Source: Microbulbifer halophilus
Lineage (GTDB): Bacteria; Pseudomonadota; Gammaproteobacteria; Pseudomonadales; Cellvibrionaceae
Direction: 5' to 3'
DNA: 45,122 nucleotides
NCBI RefSeq assembly: GCF_026183675.1
Contig: NZ_JAPIVK010000034.1
Coordinates: 1-45,122 of the forward strand
The notes below the pieces were generated by a model. The model was not told the DNA's origin. It did not search any database and was given only the letters and a program-made list of their open reading frames with translations. Shown one piece after another: positions 36,647 through 45,122 of this stretch (the first letter of the stretch is position 1; the number at the start of each line of letters is the position of its first letter). The position numbers and the translations under genes are program-made.

Positions 36647-37711
36647 CTAGTCGCTGCCGGCCTCGGCCAAAAACCGGGCAATCAGGTCTGCCGCCGGCAG
36701 TTCGCGCGCCAGTGGCGCGCCCTGACCGGCCCACTGCGCCGCGAATTCACTATTGCCTTGTTTAGTGGCGGCTGCATTGAGTTGCTTGGCGGCATCGTAG
36801 GCCAGTGGGTAGTCGGCCGGAGCCGGGCTTCCGTCCGCTTCCCCGAAGGTGATCAGGCGATTCAGCATACCGCGCGCCGGACGCCCCGACAGAACGTCAG
36901 TGAGGCGGGTCTCGGCCGCCCGCTCACTTTTCAGATTGTTGCGATAATCCAGATTCGCCGACGATTCCGGGCAGAGTATGAAGGCCGTGCCAAGCTGCGC
37001 TGCCGACGCGCCGAGATCCAGCGCGGCGCGGATGCCGTAGCCATCCATGATGCCACCCGCGGCGATGATTGGCAGTTGCGTTTCTCGAACCAGCCAGCGG
37101 ACCAGCACCTGCGTGCTCAGTTTCTCGTCTTCTGCTTCCGGATCGAAGATGCCCCGGTGCCCGCCGGCCTCGATCCCCTGGGCCACAACGGCATCCACAC
37201 CCGCACGCTCGATCAGTGCGGCCTCCTGCGGGCTGGTCGCGGTGGCCAGCGTGTAGATACCGGCTTCGCGTAGTGCTGTGATGATATCGGCCGGGGGCAG
37301 CCCGAAATGGAAGCTGACGACGGGCGGGCGCAGTTCCAGCAGCATCTCGAGTGTTTCGGTGCTTGCAGGAAACGTCGTATAGATTTCCTCAAGATCGGAA
37401 GGTGTCTCCAGCCCGGCCTCGGCAAACAGTGGCGCCAGGTGCCGGAGCCAGGCCGCTTCGCGTGCAGGGTCCCGCTTTGCCGGTGCATGGCAGAACACAT
37501 TTACATTGAACGGCTGCGAGGTCAGGGAGCGGGTTTCCTCGATCATCTGCCGGGCCCGGGCCGCGGTGGTGGCGCCGATACCCAGAGAGCCGAGCCCGCC
37601 CGTATTCGAGACTGCGGCCGCGAGCCGGGGTGTGGATACACCGGCCATCGGTGCCTGGATGATAGGGTGTTGGATTCCCAGTTGCTGAAGAAGCTTGCCG
37701 GAAGAATTCAT
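36647..37711 (-). CDS. Nitronate monooxygenase-like FMN enzyme (NPD family)
   Basis: 354 residues from ATG at 37711 (AGGAG upstream). A TIM-barrel flavoprotein with the family pattern [30 protein letters not shown] (split: [10 protein letters not shown] at 15-24, GGLGSLG at 38-44), FNVNVFCH, and the catalytic-region His185 in EAGGHRG. It oxidises alkyl nitronates such as propionate-3-nitronate with O2, or is a related FMN enzyme (FabK/IMPDH-like group). Cytoplasmic. It starts 25 bases downstream of the DUF1624 membrane gene in the same direction, itself behind a TonB receptor, so it may belong to a zinc-responsive transcript. How it relates to zinc is not clear. Confidence 0.87.
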   Translation of the reverse strand: MNSSGKLLQQLGIQHPIIQAPMAGVSTPRLAAAVSNTGGLGSLGIGATTAARARQMIEETRSLTSQPFNVNVFCHAPAKRDPAREAAWLRHLAPLFAEAGLETPSDLEEIYTTFPASTETLEMLLELRPPVVSFHFGLPPADIITALREAGIYTLATATSPQEAALIERAGVDAVVAQGIEAGGHRGIFDPEAEDEKLSTQVLVRWLVRETQLPIIAAGGIMDGYGIRAALDLGASAAQLGTAFILCPESSANLDYRNNLKSERAAETRLTDVLSGRPARGMLNRLITFGEADGSPAPADYPLAYDAAKQLNAAATKQGNSEFAAQWAGQGAPLARELPAADLIARFLAEAGSD

Positions 37712-37736
37712 TGTTGCTCCTGCTTCCCGGGACGGC

Positions 37737-38912
37737 TCAGAAATATTTGACCCACCCCATTTTCGTACTGTGCTTGAAACGGGCAAAGGCCCTGGTGGGG
37801 AAATAGAGTACCACTGTCAGAATTGCCGAAATCATCCAGATCCACCAGATATGCTCGACGCCGAACAGCTCGCCGTGATTGGGGCCGACTGTGGCCAGAA
37901 TAGTCTGGTAGAGGATCAGCAGCACGTACAAGTGCAGGATATAGAAGAACATGGGCGCGGAGCCGAGTACCTCCATTGCATCCATCAGGCGGCTCTTACC
38001 GTTCTCAAACCAGGCCAGCAACGGGAAAGCCACGCCCAGCGTCAGCAGCAGGAAATCCAGCGACGGTGGATACTTGGTGAAGTTGACGAAGGACATGGCC
38101 GTCTGCAGCGCTGTCCCGCCCGCTACCCAGGGCAGGGTCTCGCCGTAGATATTGAAACCGCGCAACACCAACAGCAGCGCCAGACAGCCGAGCCCCAGTC
38201 CCACCAGCGCCCTCCGGCGCACCGCCGCGTCCGTGGTGCGCGCGTACAGCGGGCCGGCGAAGTAGCCCAGTGCAATCACACCGATCCAGGGCAGCAGCGG
38301 ATAGCTGATCTTGATACGCAGTGTTTCGGTATCCAGCAGGTAGCCGCGGTCGTGCAGCAGGGTCCACAGGCCGTAGCCGAATTCGCCGGGCTCGAAGGTG
38401 ATCGGTGTCAGCAGGTTGTGGCCGAACACTATCAGGAAACCGATGGCGCCGATCATCCAGTAGCGCAGTGTCACCAATAGCGACAGGGCGATCATGCTGA
38501 GGCCGATAACCCAGATCACCTGCAGCCAGAAGGTGCCGAAACTGCCGGCCCAGGAGAAGTTGACCAGGGTCACCTCCAGCAGCACCAGGAAGAGGCCGCG
38601 TTTGAACAGGAACCCGCTCGGCGAGCGGGCGCCGCCGCGGCTCGGATGTGCGTACAACCAGGCCGACAGGCCGGTCAGGAATACGAAGGTGGGCGCGCAC
38701 AGGTGCGCGGCCAGCCTCGTAAAGAACAGCGCCGGCGAGGTGCTGTCCACGTCCATCGGATCGGACACCTGCCTATGCAGGTAGAAGCGCTCCCGCACAT
38801 GGTCGACCAGCATCAGCACGATCACCAGGCCGCGCATGATATCGATGGAGGCGATGCGGGACTTGTTTGCGACCGCGGCGGCGGTCAGGGGTGGCGTGGA
38901 TACAACTGCCAT
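37737..38912 (-). CDS. DUF1624/HGSNAT-like multi-spanning membrane protein
   Basis: 391 residues with about ten hydrophobic segments. The start [21 protein letters not shown] is the signature of the DUF1624 and heparan-alpha-glucosaminide acetyltransferase-like family, in which Asp and His of the first helix face acetyl-CoA/periplasm exchange. The protein sits in the inner membrane and may acyl-transfer to a periplasmic sugar or other ligand. It follows the TonB receptor by 23 bases and precedes the NMO-like gene by 25, so the three genes form one operon. DUF1624 genes next to TonB receptors are known in Xanthomonas-like bacteria. The substrate is unknown. Confidence 0.8.
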   Translation of the reverse strand: MAVVSTPPLTAAAVANKSRIASIDIMRGLVIVLMLVDHVRERFYLHRQVSDPMDVDSTSPALFFTRLAAHLCAPTFVFLTGLSAWLYAHPSRGGARSPSGFLFKRGLFLVLLEVTLVNFSWAGSFGTFWLQVIWVIGLSMIALSLLVTLRYWMIGAIGFLIVFGHNLLTPITFEPGEFGYGLWTLLHDRGYLLDTETLRIKISYPLLPWIGVIALGYFAGPLYARTTDAAVRRRALVGLGLGCLALLLVLRGFNIYGETLPWVAGGTALQTAMSFVNFTKYPPSLDFLLLTLGVAFPLLAWFENGKSRLMDAMEVLGSAPMFFYILHLYVLLILYQTILATVGPNHGELFGVEHIWWIWMISAILTVVLYFPTRAFARFKHSTKMGWVKYF

Positions 38913-38935
38913 CGTGTTACGACTCCTGGAGGGGG

Positions 38936-41064
38936 TTACAGATCGTAGCGGATACCGACGTTATAGGTCCTGGGCGCACCCGGCATGGTCCAGAGTTTGT
39001 GATAGGAACTCACATAGTGGCGCTCGTCAAACAGATTGTCGAGATGCGCAAACAGTTCCACCCCTGCCGCGGGCGAATAGGAGCCGGACAGATTGACCAA
39101 CGTATAGGCCGGCAACACATAGTCCGGGTCAATGGTTTCGCCGAGGCGCTCGCCCACATAGTGGATGCCCAGCCCCAGGGAGGCGGGCGCACCGCCGAGA
39201 GTGAAATCCTGCGATAGCGACAGTCTGCCACTGTGTTCCGCGATATTGACCAGGCGGCTGCCGGCCGGAATCTCCATACCCCAGTCCCGGTTGACCACAT
39301 CGTTGCTGGTCTCGGCGTCTATGTAGGCGTAGGAGAGTACCAGCTGCAGATCACCGGCGAGTTCGGCGGCCAGGTCGAACTCCACACCCCGGCTCTGCGC
39401 CTCGCCCAGCGCGGCGGAAAAGCCGGGGTTGGCGGGGTCGGCGGTCAGCACGTTGGATTTTTCCGCGCGGAACAGCGCCAGGGTGCCGCTCGCGCGGCCG
39501 TCTTCGCTCGATACCTTGATGCCTGCCTCGTGGGAGCTGCTCTCCTCAGGATCGAAGGCTGTGCCGTAAAAATCGGAGCCGGTGTTGGGTCGGAAACCCT
39601 CGGAAAGCTGGTGTAGAGTGACAGTTCGGAGGTCGCCTCGTACACCAACCCGGCCCGGGGGCTGGTGGCGGTCTGGGACATTTTGCTGCGCACGCCGCTC
39701 AGCCGGTCGTCGATGCTCTGGTCGAAATTGTCGAAGCGCACACCCAGCAGCATTTTCCATTGCTCTGTCAGGTCTATCTGGTCCTGCACATAGACACCGC
39801 GGGTGCGCTGTACCTGCAACTGGTCGATCTGCGGCGGCGGCTCCGGGCGCACGCCGTCGTAGGCCGGGTTGAAGATATCGATGGAATAGGTGGGGTCCAT
39901 GGAACCGTAATCGACCCGCCAGCGGCCCAGGGTGAAATCCAGTTCGAATTCGTAGGCGTCAATACCCAGCAGCAGGTGGTGGCTGAGGGGACCGGTATCG
40001 ACAGTACCGGTCAGCTCCAGCCGGCCCGACAGGTCTTCGGCAGTATAGTCGCGGGAGCGGCGCTGCCGGCTCAGGGTGCTGCCGTCGGTCAGCAGCAGTT
40101 GGCGGCCATCGGAGAGTTCCGCATCGGCGGAGTAGCTTTCCAGGGAGGAGGCCCGATAGCCCAGCCCGGCCAGCAGCATCCAGCCGCTGTCCAGGTCGTG
40201 CTGGACCACCAATTGGTGACCGGTCGCGCGGATTTCCGAGCGGCCGTTCTCCGGGTCGCCCAGAAAGCGGGTGGCCGGCAATACATCCGGGTCGCCGTCG
40301 ACGGCGACGATACCGCGGTCGAACAGCGATTGCTGCTTCGCCAGCTCCAACTCGTAGGACAGCGAGGTGCTGTCGGACAGATTGAATAGCAGGGAAGGGA
40401 TCAGGGCGTATTGGCGCGGCCGGGTGTTGCGGTAGTCGTCGGCATCCTCAAAGGCGCCGTTGACCCGGAAGGCGGCATCGTCCGTCAGTGCACTTGTGTA
40501 GTCTCCCTCCAGCCGGTGGCGGTTGTAGCTTCCCGCCGACGCCTGCAGGTATCCCTCGGTTTCAAACTGTGGCTTCTTGGTAACCAGGTTGATGGTGCCG
40601 CCCGGCTCGCTGCGCCCGTACAGCGCCGAGCCCGGCCCCTTCATGACCTCGATACGCTCGATATTCGACACGTCCCGGCGGCCGCTGAAACCCCGCCCTG
40701 CGCTGAAGCCGTTCACCAGGTAGCCGCCGGGCATGCTCTCATCGCCGGCAAAGCCACGGATCGCGAAGGTGGTCTGCAGGCCGCCGAGGTCGTTCTGCCG
40801 CGCCACGCTGCCGGCGAGATCCAGCGCCGACTGCAGCTCGGTAATGCCCTGTCCGGACAGCAGGTCGCCGGACAGTGTCTGCACCGCTTGCGGCAGCGAC
40901 TCCAGTGGTACATCGCCGCGATAGGGCTGCTTCTGTGCAACCACGGTGACTTCTTCCAGATGTTCCGCTTGCGGCTCCCGGGCCGGCACTTCGGCTGCGA
41001 CGAGCAGCGGCAGGGCGCTGGCCGGTATCAAGTAGCGACAGGGCAGTTTTCTGTTGGCGGGCAT
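38936..41064 (-). pseudogene. TonB-dependent receptor with a one-base frameshift (siderophore/FhuA type)
   Basis: Two overlapping frames together encode one receptor of about 708 residues. The N-terminal part begins at ATG 41064 (GGAG seven bases upstream), with a signal peptide and TonB box EEVTVVAQ, then the plug (QTTFAIRGFAGDES; VEVMKGPGSALYGRSEPGG). It runs to LSLYTSF near 39607. There the TTTTCC expected for SF-SEGFRPNTG reads TTTCC (GGAAA at 39602-39606 on the plus strand), and the frame changes. The other frame continues EGFRPNTGSDFYG to the barrel end. Either the gene is disrupted, which would remove about 220 barrel residues, or one base is missing in the read. The type is that of siderophore receptors (FhuA/FoxA class). 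It lies behind a Zur-like box. Confidence 0.85.
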
Positions 41065-41093
41065 AGGGCGACTCCGTAAATCAAATCTCAATT

Positions 41094-41110
41094 ATGATAC
41101 ATCATATCTT
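41094..41110. promoter_or_regulatory. Zur-like box between the second TonB receptor and acetolactate synthase
   Basis: ATGATACATCATATCTT (reverse AAGATATGATGTATCAT) matches 11 of 16 fixed positions of the Zur core and shares GATATGATG with the 26359 box. It is 30 bases upstream of the receptor start (41064) and 138 bases upstream of the acetolactate-synthase-like gene. Confidence 0.55.
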
Positions 41111-41247
41111 TTTTAATTTGGAAGCCTTGTCGATTGCCGCAGGACCGGATTCCCAGGCGCGTGTCGACCCGGTTCGCAAGCGCGCCGCGACAGTGGTATA
41201 CCTGTAGTCGGGATAATCGACAGCAGAAGAGCAATAGGACACGACCA

Positions 41248-42888
41248 ATGAAGGCATCTGATCTGTTTGTTCGCGCACTGGAAGCGGAAGGGGTTGAATA
41301 CGTATTCGCAATCCCGGGAGAAGAAAATCTGGACCTGCTCGAATCGTTGCGGGGGTCCAGGATCAACCTCGTGGTTACGCGGCACGAACAGGCGGCGGGT
41401 TTCATGGCGGCCACCTACGGCCGCCTGACTGGCAGGTCCGGCGTCTGCCTGTCCACCCTCGGGCCCGGCGCCACCAATCTTGTAACGGCCGCAGCCTACG
41501 CCCAGCTGGGTGCCATGCCCATGGTAATGGTCACCGGCCAGAAGCCGATCAAGAGCTCCAAGCAGGGCCAGTTCCAGATCATTGATATCGTCGACATGAT
41601 GCAGCCGCTGACCAAGTTCACCCGGACCATCATCAGCGGCGACAATGTGCCGGCTCATGTGCGCGAGGCCTTTCGTCAGTCACAGGAGGAGCGGCCCGGT
41701 GCGGCCCACCTGGAGTTGCCAGAAGATATAGCGTGTGAGCTCTCGACAATGCCGGTGCTCGAGCCGAGCTATACCCGCCGGCCGATTGCGGAAGAAAAAG
41801 CCATTCGCCAGGCGGCGGAAGCCATTAAAGCTGCTTGCAGGCCGCTGTTGCTGATCGGCGCCGGTGGCAACCGCAAGCTGACGGCCAAGATGTTGCGGGA
41901 GTTTGTGGAAAAACTCGGCATTCCCGCGGTAACCACACAGATGGGCAAGGGAGTGATCGACGAGTCGGGGCCCCACTTTATCGGAAACACGGCGCTGTCA
42001 GACCACGATTTTGTCCACCGCGCCATTGATCAGGCGGACCTGATTATCAATGTCGGCCACGATGTGGTGGAGAAACCACCTTTCTTTATGCGGCCCGGCG
42101 GTGCCGAGGTGGTGCATATCAACTTCAGCTCGGCCCAGGTCGACCCGGTTTATTTCCCCCAGATCGAGGTGGTGGGCGATATTGCCAACAGCCTGTGGCA
42201 ACTTAAAGAGCGGCTGGAGCCGCAGGAACAATGGAGTTTCGCCAAGGCGCACCGTATCCGCGACGCCTTGCAGAAGCATATCCACGAGGGCAACGGGGAT
42301 GGCAGCTTCCCCATTCGCCCGCAGCGGCTGGTGAAGGAAATCCGGGACGTGATGCCCGAAAAAGGCATCCTGGCGCTCGACAACGGCATGTACAAGCTCT
42401 GGTTCGCGCGCAACTACCCTGCGCATTCCTCCAATTCCATATTGCTCGACAATGCCCTGGCCACCATGGGCGCCGGGTTGCCATCGGCCATGGCGGCCAA
42501 GCTGGTCTTCCCGGAGCGCCAGGTGGTGGCGATCTGCGGCGACGGCGGCTTTATGATGAACTCCCAGGAACTGGAAACCGCCGTCCGCCTGAAGCAGGAC
42601 CTGGTTATCCTGCTGCTGCGGGACGACAGCTACGGCATGATCAAATGGAAACAGAAGCAGATGGAGTTCCTGGATTTTGGCCTGGATTTCGGCAATCCGG
42701 ATTTCGTCGCCTATGCCGAATCCTACGGGGCACACGGTCACCGCATTGCCGCAACAGCCGAACTGAAACCGCTGATCGAGCGATGCTGGCAGCAGGGCGG
42801 GGTGCACCTGATCGATGTGCCTATCAATTACTCCGACAACGACCGCATTCTCAACCGGGAAATACGCGAGCTGGCCGATAAGCTTTAA
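41248..42888 (+). CDS. Acetolactate synthase-like ThDP enzyme
   Basis: 546 residues from ATG 41248. The N-terminal ThDP Pyr domain has catalytic Glu47 (TRHEQAAGFMA), GPGATNLVTAAAYAQLGAMPM is the core of the family, the central domain binds the cofactor, and the C-terminal PP domain has GDGGFMMNSQE with Asp432 for magnesium and diphosphate. It joins two pyruvates to acetolactate; size and sequence type resemble the catabolic, FAD-independent or unusual-ALS group more than IlvB, and no IlvN regulatory subunit follows. It stands alone. A Zur-like box 138 bases upstream more probably serves the divergent receptor gene. The exact reaction should be left open among ALS-like ThDP enzymes. Confidence 0.85.
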   Translation: MKASDLFVRALEAEGVEYVFAIPGEENLDLLESLRGSRINLVVTRHEQAAGFMAATYGRLTGRSGVCLSTLGPGATNLVTAAAYAQLGAMPMVMVTGQKPIKSSKQGQFQIIDIVDMMQPLTKFTRTIISGDNVPAHVREAFRQSQEERPGAAHLELPEDIACELSTMPVLEPSYTRRPIAEEKAIRQAAEAIKAACRPLLLIGAGGNRKLTAKMLREFVEKLGIPAVTTQMGKGVIDESGPHFIGNTALSDHDFVHRAIDQADLIINVGHDVVEKPPFFMRPGGAEVVHINFSSAQVDPVYFPQIEVVGDIANSLWQLKERLEPQEQWSFAKAHRIRDALQKHIHEGNGDGSFPIRPQRLVKEIRDVMPEKGILALDNGMYKLWFARNYPAHSSNSILLDNALATMGAGLPSAMAAKLVFPERQVVAICGDGGFMMNSQELETAVRLKQDLVILLLRDDSYGMIKWKQKQMEFLDFGLDFGNPDFVAYAESYGAHGHRIAATAELKPLIERCWQQGGVHLIDVPINYSDNDRILNREIRELADKL

Positions 42889-42913
42889 TCTGCACCGGGT
42901 GGCAGACATCCGC

Positions 42914-43381
42914 TCAGCGGTTGCGTTTTTGCCTTTCCAGGATCCTCCGCGCCAACTCCCGGCACAGGTTCATCAGCAGCACGCCGAAGTCCAAAGGTTT
43001 CTCGACATGCAGGGCGTAGAACAGGTCTGTCGTTATCTCCAAAACATAACTGTGACTAGAGGCTATCGCTGTTCCCGGCCGCGGCGTTAGTGCGATCATA
43101 CTGACGAATCCTATCTCCATCCCAAAATGGAAATCGCGTATATACTCGCTGCGATTATTCACTGGCAGGTAATAAGCAAAAGAACCCTTGAGAATGACAA
43201 AGAAAGTATCCCCCGGTCCGCCGTCTTCGAACAGTTTCTCGCCTTTGCGCAGCGCGTAAACACGTCCCCTTTCCATCAGGTGAGTGATCGTCTGGTCGGA
43301 CAGGGCACCGAGTGTCGAAGCATCTCTTAAATGGTCGATGCCGAGTTCATCCAGTAAAAGCTTACCGTCTATCTGGCGCAT
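42914..43381 (-). CDS. Cyclic-nucleotide-binding-domain protein, copy 1
   Basis: 155 residues from ATG 43381, chosen because the neighbouring paralogue starts MRQLDGEHLLDDLG at the equivalent place (here MRQIDGKLLLDELG). One cNMP-binding cupin-like domain covers about 20-130 (LFEDGGPGDTFFVILKGSFAYY, FHFGMEIGFVSMIALTPRPGTA). There is no helix-turn-helix or catalytic domain, so it is a stand-alone sensor or a subunit. The C-terminal helix (RELARRILERQKRN) may dimerise. It is a tandem duplicate of the next gene, 14 bases downstream on the same strand. The ligand (cAMP, cGMP or none) cannot be read from the sequence. Confidence 0.8.
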   Translation of the reverse strand: MRQIDGKLLLDELGIDHLRDASTLGALSDQTITHLMERGRVYALRKGEKLFEDGGPGDTFFVILKGSFAYYLPVNNRSEYIRDFHFGMEIGFVSMIALTPRPGTAIASSHSYVLEITTDLFYALHVEKPLDFGVLLMNLCRELARRILERQKRNR

Positions 43382-43395
43382 GGCAGCCTTCGCTC

Positions 43396-43884
43396 TCAAC
43401 GATTGGTGCTTTTCAGTTCTCCCACCGTCTGGATAAGATCCAGGATCCTCCGCGCCAGCTCCCGGGACAGGTTAATCAGCAGTACGCCGAAGTCCAGTGG
43501 TTTTTCGCAGTGAAAGGTGTAGAAAAGATCTGACGTCACCTCCAACACTTGGCTGTCCCGGGCGGCTATCGTGGTTCCCGGCCACGGCGTCAGCGCGATC
43601 ATACTGACAAAGCCTATCGCCTCTCCAAAATGGAAATCGTATATATGCTCGACGTGATTATTCACTGCCTGGTAGTAGGAAAGTGAACCCTTTAGGACGA
43701 CAAAGAAGGAACCTGATGGTTGGCCGGTCCTGACGAGTCCCTCGCCTTTGCATAACGCGTGAATGTGCCCTTTTTTCATCAGATAGGCGATTGCCTCGTT
43801 GGACAGAGCGCCGAATGCCGCAGCATCCTTCAGATAGTCGATGCCTAAGTCGTCCAGTAAATGCTCGCCGTCCAGCTGTCGCAT
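43396..43884 (-). CDS. Cyclic-nucleotide-binding-domain protein, copy 2
   Basis: 162 residues from ATG 43884, with AGAGGG upstream. It is closely similar to copy 1 over its whole length (FHFGEAIGFVSMIALTPWPGTT; LLINLSRELARRIL), with highest DNA similarity near the 3' ends. The duplicated block seems to include the ribosome-binding region, since both starts have the same GGCTGCCATGCG context. Again it is a single cNMP-binding-like fold with no effector domain. Transcribed first, with copy 1 following. The family phosphate-binding Arg is not obvious in either copy, so neither may bind a nucleotide. Confidence 0.8.
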   Translation of the reverse strand: MRQLDGEHLLDDLGIDYLKDAAAFGALSNEAIAYLMKKGHIHALCKGEGLVRTGQPSGSFFVVLKGSLSYYQAVNNHVEHIYDFHFGEAIGFVSMIALTPWPGTTIAARDSQVLEVTSDLFYTFHCEKPLDFGVLLINLSRELARRILDLIQTVGELKSTNR

Positions 43885-44301
43885 GGCAGCCCTCTCGACA
43901 GAATGATCATTGAGGTCTACAGCCTGTTTGTAAAGTATAGGGCCAATGGCGACCCGTGCGCTTTGTCCGGGGGGTTAGGTCGATTACCGGTATGTCGCCT
44001 ACAGCTGGGGATACAAAGCTTTTCGGCTACCGCTCGTACCCCGCTTATGCCGATACATCGCCAAGTCAGGGGAAACTAGGAAGAACCACCCGAGGGGCGC
44101 TTGCTACAACGTCCTGATCGGATTCGGCAGCTGTTCTATCAAACTTCCATTCTTATCGCGACGAACTCATACCGATGATCTCTTAGGCGCATCTACATGG
44201 CGGGCTATACGTTTTACTGGAACGAAAAGCTCCATGTGTTGGAAAATCAACTATATTGTTCGGTCTATTGACAAGTTCCTTTCTCGCCACGGAGTATCAG
44301 G
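43885..44301. other. Intergenic stretch without recognised gene
   Basis: About 417 bases between the divergent CNB pair and the outer-membrane protein. It is less GC-rich than its surroundings. No protein, RNA or repeat was recognised; it should hold promoters for both sides. A GGAG about 15 bases before 44302 precedes the next start. Confidence 0.5.
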
Positions 44302-45081
44302 ATGAAACATCGTGCACCTTACCGCCGGTCAATTATCAATGTTGCCATCATTCTGGCAGGGCTGTCTGTTGGTGCCGGAAATGCGGATGCAGAGACGGTG
44401 CAGGCTGACGGAAAGACGTGGGAGTTCTATGTTGCCCCCTACCTGTGGGGGATTGCACTGGACGGCGATATCTCTCACAAACCCTATTCCGTGAAGGTTG
44501 ATGAAAGCTTCAGTGATCTCTGGTCTGATCTCGATGCGGGATTTATGGGCGCATTTGAAGCTCGACGTGATCGCTTCAGTATCCTTGTGGATGGGTTTTA
44601 TATTGACTTGACAGACGATGGTGAGTTCAAGGACCTGCCGCTACCATTCCCCGTCGATCTCGATGTGGACAACAGAACTTACACTGCGCTGCTCACGGCC
44701 ACATATCGGGTGGCGCAATCATCGTCGGGATTCATTGATGTATTGGCGGGATACCGCTATTGGTCCCTGAAAACAAGACTGAAGGTTGATACACCAATTG
44801 AAGGGCTGCAGGTTTCTGAAGACAACAGCTGGCACGATGCCCAGTTTGGGGTTCGCGGGCACGTTGACCTGACCCAACGGTTATATATTGAAGGGATGGC
44901 ATTGACAGGCGCGCGGTCTGATCGAACGGTTGACCTGGCTGCCTTTATGGGCTACGAAATGAACGATTGCACAGCGATAATGCTCGGTTATCGTCATGTC
45001 AAAATTGACTATAGCGAATCACTGTATGATTTCGACGCCGCCTTGCGCGGGACAGCTATCGGTTTCAGTTACAGGTTCTAG
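44302..45081 (+). CDS. Outer-membrane beta-barrel protein of unknown function
   Basis: 259 residues. A signal peptide 1-30 ends NADA before ET. The mature protein alternates polar and hydrophobic residues in strands with aromatic girdles (WEFYVAPYLWGIAL, FIDVLAGYRYWSLK, AIMLGYRHVKIDYSES), ending in FSYRF with terminal Phe, all typical of small 8-10-stranded outer-membrane barrels. It resembles uncharacterised Gram-negative barrel proteins related to the OmpA/OmpW-size group; I cannot assign it closer. Followed by a terminator-like hairpin. Its base composition is less GC-rich than most neighbours, so it may have been acquired. Confidence 0.78.
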   Translation: MKHRAPYRRSIINVAIILAGLSVGAGNADAETVQADGKTWEFYVAPYLWGIALDGDISHKPYSVKVDESFSDLWSDLDAGFMGAFEARRDRFSILVDGFYIDLTDDGEFKDLPLPFPVDLDVDNRTYTALLTATYRVAQSSSGFIDVLAGYRYWSLKTRLKVDTPIEGLQVSEDNSWHDAQFGVRGHVDLTQRLYIEGMALTGARSDRTVDLAAFMGYEMNDCTAIMLGYRHVKIDYSESLYDFDAALRGTAIGFSYRF

Positions 45082-45101
45082 CCTGAATATTTCACCAAAA
45101 T

Positions 45102-45120
45102 AAGAACGGCGGTTCTTTTT
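45102..45120 (+). terminator. Rho-independent terminator
   Basis: AAGAAC-GGCG-GTTCTT with a following T-run (45116-45120), 21 bases after the barrel-protein stop. The window ends two bases later, so the tail may be longer. Confidence 0.65.
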
Positions 45121-45122
45121 CC

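Overview
The window looks like chromosome from a GC-rich, aerobic, Gram-negative gammaproteobacterium, probably a marine or soil Cellvibrionales/Microbulbifer-type organism. The basis is an outer-membrane autotransporter with a Ser/Gly linker, TonB-dependent receptors, an S46 dipeptidyl-peptidase, a glutathione-dependent formaldehyde pathway and a Zur-type zinc regulator. The genus is an inference. No rRNA, tRNA, CRISPR array or intact IS element was seen.

Layout. 1-9.3 kb: a decayed carbohydrate-binding (F5/8C) remnant, two unrecognised genes, a large autotransporter, azoR with a divergent LysR regulator, an MscS-type channel, pirin, a 165-bp fold-back repeat and a small unknown gene. 9.5-13 kb: a quinone-oxidoreductase-like dehydrogenase, then a tyrosine recombinase and a KfrA-like coiled-coil protein, divergently transcribed around a 13-6-13 bp inverted repeat. 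This is the arrangement of the TnpS/TnpT cointegrate-resolution module of Tn4651-type transposons, but no transposase is present. 13.1-26.4 kb: a zinc-limitation region with a COG0523 GTPase divergent from the operon merC-like / DUF2796 (ZrgA-like) / zur / second COG0523 GTPase, an M3 metallopeptidase lipoprotein, and a minus-strand operon of TonB receptor, exported CobN-like chelatase, ExbB-like channel and DUF2149 protein. 26.5-33.6 kb: formaldehyde oxidation genes with a LysR regulator, a compact MarR-controlled operon behind a perfect 20-bp palindrome, and an S46 peptidase. 33.8-41.1 kb: a DUF3299 lipoprotein divergent from an ABC ATPase/permease pair (the rest of a Zrg-type zinc system), then a minus-strand operon of a frameshifted TonB receptor, a DUF1624 membrane protein and a nitronate-monooxygenase-like enzyme. 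41.2-45.1 kb: an acetolactate-synthase-like ThDP enzyme, two tandem cyclic-nucleotide-binding-domain proteins and an outer-membrane beta-barrel protein.

How the genes fit together. Four AT-rich imperfect palindromes resembling Zur boxes lie upstream of (1) GTPase 1/merC-zur, (2) the TonB receptor-CobN operon, (3) DUF3299/ABC and (4) the second TonB receptor. Together they suggest one dispersed zinc-starvation regulon: outer-membrane uptake, a Zrg-like envelope system, metallochaperone GTPases and Zur autoregulation. The most unusual part is that an HmuRSTU-like set (TonB receptor, membrane-anchored periplasmic CobN-like protein, ExbB-like, DUF2149), known from haem utilisation, lies behind a Zur-like box. 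This suggests a system that extracts zinc, or another metal, from a chelate or tetrapyrrole. That role is a hypothesis, not something the sequence proves.
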